From NCBI GenBank assembly GCA_021200395.1, contig JAJQGQ010000208.1:1-5990 (forward strand): a stretch of 5,990 nucleotides of DNA. Reading direction: 5' to 3'. Origin of the DNA: Erysipelotrichaceae bacterium (GTDB taxonomy: Bacteria > Bacillota_I > Bacilli_A > Erysipelotrichales > Coprobacillaceae). A model generated the notes under the pieces. That model was not told the DNA's origin, ran no database searches, and was given only the letters and a program-made list of their open reading frames with translations. A program made the translations under genes and the position numbers. Below, one piece after another: positions 1-4,501 of the stretch. Each line of letters begins with the position of its first letter. Position 1 is the first letter of the stretch.

Positions 1-437
1 ATATTAGAGAGCATCAAAAAGATGATCCAGTCATTTATAAAATCAAAAGGAATGAACCATTGAATCAACATGATCTAGATGAATTAGAAGATGTTTTATG
101 GCATGATTTAGGAACAAAAGATGAATATATAAGCGAATATGGTGAAAAACCATTAGGTGAATTTGTAAGAGAAATAGTAGGTTTGGATTTAGATGTAGCT
201 AAAGATATATTTTCGGAATTTTTAAATGAAAATAATTTTAATAGTCATCAAATATATTTTGTTAATCAAATTATTGAATATGTTTCTAGAAATGGTGTTA
301 TGAAGGATTTGTCGGTTTTGCAAGAACCTCCATTTACTGATCAAGGGAGTATCGTAGATGTTTTTACAGATATATCAATTTGGAATCAAATAAGAGGTGT
401 CATAAATAATATCAATGATAATGTTATAGTTCACTAA
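1..437 (+). CDS. hsdR: Type I restriction endonuclease subunit R, C-terminal part (5' truncated by window)
   Basis: This is the C-terminal end of the R (motor/nuclease) subunit of a type I restriction-modification enzyme, which translocates and cleaves unmodified foreign DNA together with HsdM and HsdS. The frame is open from base 3 with no stop, so the gene begins before the window; about 144 residues are visible. A TTG at 60 is not the true start, because coding sequence of the same character continues upstream (IREHQKDDPVIYKIKRNEPL). I recognise the EcoEI-type R-subunit C-terminal domain: NEPL followed by an acidic helix, then KPLGEFVREIVGLD (about 147-188), a helix with FSEFL, NSHQIYFVNQIIEY, NGVM, and EPPFTD (324-341). 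The nuclease, DEAD/DEAH helicase and translocase domains must lie upstream, as should hsdM and hsdS if the system is complete. No clear terminator follows the stop; the ppaX promoter begins about 20 bases later. Confidence 0.88.
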   Translation, partial: IREHQKDDPVIYKIKRNEPLNQHDLDELEDVLWHDLGTKDEYISEYGEKPLGEFVREIVGLDLDVAKDIFSEFLNENNFNSHQIYFVNQIIEYVSRNGVMKDLSVLQEPPFTDQGSIVDVFTDISIWNQIRGVINNINDNVIVH

Positions 438-454
438 TATAAAGAAATGCAAAA

Positions 455-486
455 TTGTTTAGAAATAAAAAGAAGTATGCTATAAT
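455..486 (+). promoter_or_regulatory. Extended -10 promoter for ppaX-trxB
   Basis: A perfect TATAAT lies at 481-486, preceded by TG at 478-479, giving a TGnTATAAT extended -10. The -35 is weak: TTTAGA at 458-463 has a 17-bp spacer, while the better-looking TTGTTT at 455-460 has a 20-bp spacer. The usual 6-8 base distance puts the transcript start near 492-494, so the leader is only about a dozen bases and begins almost at the Shine-Dalgarno sequence. Confidence 0.75.
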
Positions 487-504
487 TGTGGCGGAGTTGA
501 TAGG

Positions 505-1164
505 ATGAAACAGGATTTAGCGATTATTTTTGATTTAGATGGGACGTTATTAGATACAGAATTGTTAATAAGAAAATCATTTGAACATGCTTTTAAACAA
601 TATTTGCCTGATTATAGGTTAAATGAAGAAGAGTATTTATCTTTCTTAGGTCCAACATTACAAGAATCTTTTTCTCGTTATTTTGATGATCAAAAGATCA
701 TAGATGAAATTATAGATTGTTATAGAGAATATAATCATAGTCATCATGAGGATTTTGTAACGATGTATCCTACTGTTAAAGAAACATTAGAAATATTAAA
801 GGAAAAGGGATATCCTTTAGCAGTTGTAACATCTAAATATTCAGTGGCTGCTTATATTGGTTTGGATTTGTTTGAAATAACACCATACTTTGATATTGTT
901 TTAGGATGTGATCATGTGACGAATGTAAAACCTGATCCTGAAGGAATCATAAAAGCTATGCAAGAACTTTCTTGTACTAAAGCTGTTTATGTTGGTGATA
1001 ATATAAGTGATATCTTAGCAGCTAAGAATGCTCATGTATATAGTGTTGGTGTGAATTGGACACCAAAAGGGACAAAAGAAATTGAAAAATTAAATCCTGA
1101 TTTTATGTTGAATCAAATGGATGAATTGATAGAATTTGTAGAAAGGGTGAATAAAAATGGTTGA
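505..1164 (+). CDS. ppaX: HAD-superfamily pyrophosphatase, PpaX-like
   Basis: This is a 219-residue haloacid-dehalogenase hydrolase. All four catalytic motifs are present: FDLDGT (nucleophile D10, acid/base D12), VVTSK with T109/S110, the VKPDP lysine K142, and GDNISD (D165, D169, Mg2+ binding). A helical cap follows motif I. In Bacillus subtilis, PpaX hydrolyses the pyrophosphate released when HPr kinase/phosphorylase dephosphorylates Ser-P-HPr. Length (216 residues in B. subtilis) and family-specific stretches support PpaX over a general phosphoglycolate phosphatase: FLGPTLQESFS, YREYNHSHHEDFV, NWTPKG and NPDFML. The ATG at 505 has GGAG at 493-496, eight bases upstream. The gene is followed with an 8-base overlap by trxB. 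hprK is not in the window, so the link to HPr control rests on homology. A Gph-like phosphatase is the main alternative. Confidence 0.85.
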   Translation: MKQDLAIIFDLDGTLLDTELLIRKSFEHAFKQYLPDYRLNEEEYLSFLGPTLQESFSRYFDDQKIIDEIIDCYREYNHSHHEDFVTMYPTVKETLEILKEKGYPLAVVTSKYSVAAYIGLDLFEITPYFDIVLGCDHVTNVKPDPEGIIKAMQELSCTKAVYVGDNISDILAAKNAHVYSVGVNWTPKGTKEIEKLNPDFMLNQMDELIEFVERVNKNG

Positions 1165-2059
1165 TTTGATAGTAATTGGGGCTGGACCATCAGGTTTAAC
1201 AGCAGCTTTGTATGCATCGCGTGCGGGTGCAAGTGTATTAGTATTAGATGGTGGCGCACCTGGAGGGAAATTGAATAATACTGCAGAAATAGAAAACTAT
1301 CCTGGAGTTATTAAAAAAGGGCCAGAATTAGCTTATGCGATGTATGAACAATGTTTATCATTTGGAGCTAAGTATGAATATGGAGAAGTAACGAGCATTG
1401 AAGTCCTAGATGATCATAAGGTTGTTCATGCAGGTGACAAAGCTTATGAATGTCAATATGTTTTTATTGCGACAGGAACAAAAGAAAGAGTGATGGGTGT
1501 ACCAAATGAAGCAGAAATGACAGGTAGAGGTGTTTCTTATTGTGCTGTTTGTGATGGACCTTTCTTTAAAAATAAGGAAGTTTGTGTTATTGGTGGAGGC
1601 AATTCTGCCATTGAAGAGGCTATTTATTTAGCTGATATTGTTAAGAAGGTACATATTGTGGTAAGACGTGATGTGTTACGCGCTGATCAATATTTAGCTG
1701 ATAAAATCAATACAAAAGATAATATTGAAATGCATTATTTGAAAAAGCCACATGCTGTTATTGTCGAAAACAATAAGGTAGCAGGATTAGAAGTATCTGA
1801 TTCTAATACGAATGAATTATCAGTGATTGAAGTTCAAGGTATTTTCCCATTTATTGGTTTAGATCCAATGACTGATTTTGTGAAAAATTTAGGTATTGTG
1901 AATGAGCGTGGTTATATTGAAGTTGATAGAAATCAGGAAACAAAAGTTTCAGGTATTTTTGCGGGTGGAGATGTAACAGATAAAGCATTACGTCAAGTTG
2001 TTACAGCAACTAATGATGGGGCTATTGCAGGTCAATATATTGCATCACTTATGAAATAA
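1157..2059 (+). CDS. trxB: Thioredoxin-disulfide reductase
   Basis: This cytoplasmic flavoprotein passes electrons from NADPH through FAD and a redox disulfide to thioredoxin. The 300-residue product has the low-molecular-weight TrxB layout. An N-terminal FAD Rossmann motif GAGPSG lies at 8-13, and IENYPG at 45-50. The ATGT segment at 105-108 is followed by the active-site CAVC (C129, C132). The NADPH motif GGGNSA lies at 146-151 and RRDVLR at 170-175, then the C-terminal FAD motif GGDV with ALRQVVTATNDG (270-288). CAVC replaces the commoner CATC, and valine 169 stands where most bacterial enzymes have the histidine of HRRxxxR. The three arginines that contact the NADPH phosphate remain, so NADPH use is still likely. 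The start codon overlaps the last 8 bases of ppaX, with AAAGGG at 1142-1147 as ribosome binding site, implying cotranscription and probable translational coupling. An intrinsic terminator follows directly. Confidence 0.94.
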   Translation: MVDLIVIGAGPSGLTAALYASRAGASVLVLDGGAPGGKLNNTAEIENYPGVIKKGPELAYAMYEQCLSFGAKYEYGEVTSIEVLDDHKVVHAGDKAYECQYVFIATGTKERVMGVPNEAEMTGRGVSYCAVCDGPFFKNKEVCVIGGGNSAIEEAIYLADIVKKVHIVVRRDVLRADQYLADKINTKDNIEMHYLKKPHAVIVENNKVAGLEVSDSNTNELSVIEVQGIFPFIGLDPMTDFVKNLGIVNERGYIEVDRNQETKVSGIFAGGDVTDKALRQVVTATNDGAIAGQYIASLMK

Positions 2060-2083
2060 AGAGGTCTTTCCTCTTTTCTTTTC
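2058..2083 (+). terminator. Intrinsic terminator after trxB
   Basis: A 7-bp perfect stem, AAAGAGG (2058-2064) with CCTCTTT (2070-2076), closes a 5-base loop TCTTT and runs into a T-rich tract (TTTTCTTTT, 2074-2082). The stem includes the last two bases of the trxB stop codon. It is short and only moderately GC-rich, so some read-through is possible, but its position between a stop codon and a new promoter fits the end of the ppaX-trxB unit. Confidence 0.75.
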
Positions 2084-2090
2084 AAAAAAA

Positions 2091-2121
2091 TGTACACTTA
2101 AGATGGGATTTCTGTTATAGT
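2091..2121 (+). promoter_or_regulatory. Extended -10 promoter for rapZ-whiA
   Basis: TATAGT at 2116-2121 is preceded by TG at 2113-2114, an extended -10. The -35 is poor: TGTACA at 2091-2096 leaves a 19-bp spacer and TACACT at 2093-2098 a 17-bp spacer. Transcription should start near 2128. This makes the ATG at 2132 unusable as a leadered start and favours the ATG at 2147. Confidence 0.68.
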
Positions 2122-2133
2122 ATAGACAAGGAT

Positions 2134-2141
2134 GGTGAGGG
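2134..2141 (+). promoter_or_regulatory. Ribosome binding site that decides the rapZ start
   Basis: GGTGAGGG at 2134-2141 can pair with the 3' end of 16S rRNA through GGTGA, eight bases before ATG 2147. The upstream ATG at 2132 overlaps this element and lies about four bases from the predicted transcript start, so it is not a credible initiation codon. Confidence 0.7.
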
Positions 2142-2146
2142 ATATT

Positions 2147-2995
2147 ATGGAAAAAGTTGAGGTAGTAGTTGTTACAGGAATGTCTGGAGCTGGGAAAACT
2201 CAGGCAATGGCTATTTTTGAAAATATGGAATATCGATGTATTGATAATTATCCTATAGCATTATTAAAAGAATTTGGTGATTTAATCCGTGTATCAGCTC
2301 AATACTCTAAAGTGGCAATGGCCGTATCTTTAGGAGATGCTGTACTTGCAGTACGTGTTTTATCTAATATGGATTGGGTTGATTTAACTATTGTATTTTT
2401 GGATTGTGATGATGAAATACTTTTATCACGTTACAAACAAACACGTCGATCTCATCCTTTAATGATAGGCAATGTTGCTTCATCACTGATAGAAGCTATT
2501 GAATATGAAAGAGAAATGGCCGAACCTATAAGTAAACTAGCTAATATTATTATTGATACATCATTATTAAAACCAACTAAATTACAAGATAAATTAGAAA
2601 GCTATTTTCATAAAGGCCATACTGAAACATTTAGAATTACTTTTGTATCTTTTGGTTATAAACATGGTATACCAAGAGATGCTGACTTATTATTAGATGT
2701 ACGTTTCTTACCAAATCCATTTTATGTTAAAGAATTAAGAAATTTAACTGGTAATGATCAAGCTGTCTATGACTATGTCATGGAGAAACCTGAAACTCAG
2801 GAATTTATCGAAAAAACCATTACTTATTATGATTATTTATTAAAAAAATATGAAGAAGAAGGAAAAATGCAAATGATTATAGGTGTAGGTTGTACAGGTG
2901 GACAACATCGTTCTGTAACACTGACAAACTATTTAGCTGATCATTATTCAAAATATTACCAAGTATATAAATGGCATCGTGATGCTGATCACTAA
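2147..2995 (+). CDS. rapZ: RapZ/YvcJ family nucleotide-binding protein
   Basis: RapZ proteins are P-loop NTP-binding proteins. In Escherichia coli RapZ is the adaptor that guides RNase E to the GlmZ small RNA; the Bacillus homologue YvcJ affects competence and its direct target is less clear. I chose ATG 2147 (282 residues) over ATG 2132 because GGTGA at 2134-2138 is well placed for 2147 and the predicted transcript starts near 2128. Visible landmarks are Walker A GMSGAGKT (11-18), RCIDNYP, a Walker-B-like VFLDCDDE (83-90), TRRSHPL (99-105), SFGYKHG (168-174), DVRFLPNP (184-191) and the family signature GCTGGQHRSV (248-257). The protein ends at HRDADH without a basic tail like the one used for RNA binding in E. 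coli. Its stop codon overlaps the start of the whiA Shine-Dalgarno stretch, so the two genes are probably translationally coupled. yvcK, usually between them, is absent. Confidence 0.92.
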   Translation: MEKVEVVVVTGMSGAGKTQAMAIFENMEYRCIDNYPIALLKEFGDLIRVSAQYSKVAMAVSLGDAVLAVRVLSNMDWVDLTIVFLDCDDEILLSRYKQTRRSHPLMIGNVASSLIEAIEYEREMAEPISKLANIIIDTSLLKPTKLQDKLESYFHKGHTETFRITFVSFGYKHGIPRDADLLLDVRFLPNPFYVKELRNLTGNDQAVYDYVMEKPETQEFIEKTITYYDYLLKKYEEEGKMQMIIGVGCTGGQHRSVTLTNYLADHYSKYYQVYKWHRDADH

Positions 2996-3000
2996 GGAGG
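2993..3000 (+). promoter_or_regulatory. Strong ribosome binding site overlapping the rapZ stop; sets the whiA start
   Basis: TAAGGAGG at 2993-3000 contains the rapZ stop codon (2993-2995) and a full GGAGG. It is one base from ATG 3002, which is too close, and seven bases from ATG 3008, which is ideal. The shared stop/ribosome binding site suggests that ribosomes finishing rapZ feed whiA. Confidence 0.85.
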
Positions 3001-3007
3001 GATGATA

Positions 3008-3949
3008 ATGATATCTTTTTCAAGAGTTGTCAAAGAAGAAATCTGTTTTAATGATTTTGATAAGGATTGTGAAAGATCCATTCTTTGTGCCATGATTAAG
3101 ATTATTGGAACACTTTCTTATAACCAAACAGGCTTATCTTTAGAATTACGTAGTGAAAATGCAAAAATAGCATCAAAACTTCATAAACTTCTTAAAGACT
3201 TATATCAACCACAAATTGAATTAAGAGTTACACGTAAAATGAAACTCAAAAAAAATAATGTTTATTACTTAAAAGTATCCAAAGCCAAAGAAATCTTAGA
3301 TGATCTCTATATTGATGCTTTCAGACATCATAATCCAGATCCATCACTTATTCAAAATGATAAACAAAAAAGAGCCTATCTAGCTGGTGTCTTTTTAGCT
3401 TGTGGTAGTGTTAATAATCCATCAACATCTAATTATCATTTAGAAATGAGTGTTAACGAAGAAGATTATGCGTTATTTATTGCGGGATTAATGAATACTT
3501 TTGATTTAAATGCTAAAGTTATCAAACGTCGTAATAAATATGTCGTTTATTTAAAATCAGCAGAAAAAATTGGAGATTTTTTACGTGCTATTGGTTCATC
3601 TACTTCAGTTATGAATTTTGAAATCACAAGAATTGATCGTAATATGTCTAATACAGTAAATCGTATGAATAATTGTGATATCGCTAATGAAACGAAAGCT
3701 ATGAGTGCTTCTTATGATCAAATTCAAGATATTGCTTATGTTATTGATAAAGCAGGAATTGAAGTATTGGATGATCAAACACAACAAGTAGCACTATTAA
3801 GATTAAATAATCCAGAATTAACACTTAGTGAATTAACTGAAAAATATGAAGATGAATATGATAAAACTATTAGTAAATCTAGTTTACATCGTCGTTTTAA
3901 AAAAATAAAAGAAGAAGCTCAAAAACTAAAACAAATGGAGAAAGAATAA
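3008..3949 (+). CDS. whiA: WhiA family DNA-binding regulator
   Basis: WhiA is a chromosome-binding protein. In Streptomyces it is a transcription activator of sporulation genes, and in Bacillus it influences cell division and chromosome segregation. The start at ATG 3008 gives MISFSRVVKEEI, the usual WhiA N-terminus, and 313 residues (about 316 in B. subtilis). The N-terminal part is the homing-endonuclease-like fold, with YLAGVFLACGSVN (124-136) at the LAGLIDADG position but without the catalytic acidic residue, as is normal for WhiA. NRMNNCDIAN (218-227) matches the family linker. The C-terminal helix-turn-helix contains ALLRLNNPELTLSEL and ISKSSLHRRFKKI (288-300). It follows rapZ with 12 bases between stop and start, and is followed after one base by an XRE gene, in place of the crh or clpP often found downstream in Bacillota. 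Confidence 0.94.
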   Translation: MISFSRVVKEEICFNDFDKDCERSILCAMIKIIGTLSYNQTGLSLELRSENAKIASKLHKLLKDLYQPQIELRVTRKMKLKKNNVYYLKVSKAKEILDDLYIDAFRHHNPDPSLIQNDKQKRAYLAGVFLACGSVNNPSTSNYHLEMSVNEEDYALFIAGLMNTFDLNAKVIKRRNKYVVYLKSAEKIGDFLRAIGSSTSVMNFEITRIDRNMSNTVNRMNNCDIANETKAMSASYDQIQDIAYVIDKAGIEVLDDQTQQVALLRLNNPELTLSELTEKYEDEYDKTISKSSLHRRFKKIKEEAQKLKQMEKE

Positions 3950-3950
3950 T

Positions 3951-4184
3951 ATGGAAACAATTAATAAGAAGTTTGGCAAACGTATTAGAGAATTACGTAT
4001 GATGCAAAATATCTCTCAAGAAGAATTGGGTTTTCGCTGTCAACTTTCTAAAAATTATATATCTGATGTAGAAAGAGGAACACGTAATGTTTCTTTAAAA
4101 GTGATAGAAAAATTTGCAAAGGGATTACAAGTACCAGTCTATTATTTGTTTGTATTTCAACAAAATAATTCAGTTCATGAATAG
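3951..4184 (+). CDS. Small XRE-family HTH regulator, controller-protein-like
   Basis: This 77-residue protein is almost entirely one Cro/C1-type (HTH_3) DNA-binding domain. KRIRELRMMQNISQEELGFR forms helices 1-2, and KNYISDVERGTRNVSLKVI (34-52) carries the recognition helix and the following helix, ending in LQVPVYYLF. The ISDVERGTRNVSLK pattern and the length resemble SinR-like regulators and the controller (C) proteins of restriction-modification systems; no ligand or effector domain is present. Such proteins bind palindromic operators as dimers. The ATG lies one base after the whiA stop, with TGGAG at 3936-3940 inside whiA as ribosome binding site, so it is presumably transcribed with rapZ-whiA. 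A palindrome, GACTAAAGTC, lies 17 bases after its stop and before the next gene. The target and function are unknown. Confidence 0.88.
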   Translation: METINKKFGKRIRELRMMQNISQEELGFRCQLSKNYISDVERGTRNVSLKVIEKFAKGLQVPVYYLFVFQQNNSVHE

Positions 4185-4201
4185 TTTATATAAATAAGAT
4201 A

Positions 4202-4211
4202 GACTAAAGTC
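4202..4211. promoter_or_regulatory. 10-bp palindrome, possible operator
   Basis: GACTAAAGTC is a perfect inverted repeat, GACT-AA-AGTC, located between the XRE gene and the small membrane protein gene and immediately before the ribosome binding site of the latter. Controller proteins of restriction systems are known to bind GACT/AGTC half-sites, usually with three bases between them; here there are two. No convincing promoter is visible nearby: TATAAA 4189-4194 and TAAGAT 4195-4200 are possible -10 elements without a good -35. Ten-base palindromes also occur by chance. Confidence 0.35.
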
Positions 4212-4212
4212 G

Positions 4213-4220
4213 TAAGGAGG
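4213..4220 (+). promoter_or_regulatory. Consensus ribosome binding site
   Basis: TAAGGAGG lies six bases before ATG 4227 and is one of the two strongest sites in the window, suggesting efficient translation of the small membrane protein. Confidence 0.85.
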
Positions 4221-4226
4221 TTTTTT

Positions 4227-4484
4227 ATGGATACTTTTATTGCTTTATTTATAATTCTGGTTTTTGTGATGTTTATATTAAGATTCTTTCTTCCTTTATT
4301 TTTTTATTTGTTACCAGTAATTATTATTGCGTTTATTGTAAGATATATTTATAACAGAATCAAATATGGATCATCATCTAATGATGATCAAACTTATTAT
4401 GAGAATTATTATCAAAACCAAAATAATGATTCAGAAGTCATAGATGTTGATTTTACAATTGTTGATGAAGAAGATACACATTAG
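4227..4484 (+). CDS. Small two-helix membrane protein with acidic tail, function unknown
   Basis: The product has 85 residues. Residues 3-43 are almost entirely hydrophobic (FIALFIILVFVMFILRFFLP, then LFFYLLPVIIIAFIVRYIY). They are best read as two short membrane helices broken around R19/P23 or P30, or one long helix plus a re-entrant segment. The basic stretch RYIYNRIKYG (39-48) should remain in the cytoplasm by the positive-inside rule. The tail (49-85) is polar and disordered-looking, rich in Asn, Tyr and Asp, and ends in the acidic EVIDVDFTIVDEEDTH. I do not recognise a family. The gene has a strong ribosome binding site and ends 17 bases before the zinc-ribbon gene, so the two are very likely cotranscribed. 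The shared Asn/Tyr/Asp-rich character suggests they work at the same membrane site, which is inference only. Confidence 0.82.
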   Translation: MDTFIALFIILVFVMFILRFFLPLFFYLLPVIIIAFIVRYIYNRIKYGSSSNDDQTYYENYYQNQNNDSEVIDVDFTIVDEEDTH

Positions 4485-4487
4485 TGT

Positions 4488-4493
4488 GGAGGT
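4488..4493 (+). promoter_or_regulatory. Ribosome binding site of the zinc-ribbon gene
   Basis: GGAGGT, eight bases before ATG 4502, fixes the start. A second ATG at 4507 is in another frame, and the protein beginning at 4502 places its first zinc-binding cysteine at residue 3, as in many zinc-ribbon membrane proteins. Confidence 0.8.
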
Positions 4494-4501
4494 AAATATA
4501 A

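Noticed and set aside
60..62. TTG as start codon of a separate 125-residue protein
   Set aside because: The frame is open to the left edge and the upstream residues continue the HsdR C-terminal domain, so this is the 3' end of a longer gene.
2091..2102. Adjacent 6-bp palindromes TGTACA and CTTAAG before rapZ as a regulator site
   Set aside because: Six-base palindromes are frequent by chance in AT-rich DNA and these do not form a larger symmetric site.
2132..2134. ATG 2132 as the rapZ start
   Set aside because: It lies about four bases after the predicted transcript start and overlaps the ribosome binding site that serves ATG 2147, which also gives the normal RapZ N-terminus.
3002..3004. 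ATG 3002 as the whiA start
   Set aside because: Only one base separates it from GGAGG; ATG 3008 has ideal spacing and gives the usual WhiA N-terminus.
3605..3787. Minus-strand open frame of 60 codons inside whiA
   Set aside because: It is the shadow of a strongly conserved whiA region, has no ribosome binding site, and its Ile/Asn/Ser-rich translation resembles no protein.
4174..4181. TTCATGAA palindrome at the end of the XRE gene as a second operator
   Set aside because: It lies within coding sequence, is only 8 bp, and does not match the GACT/AGTC half-sites.
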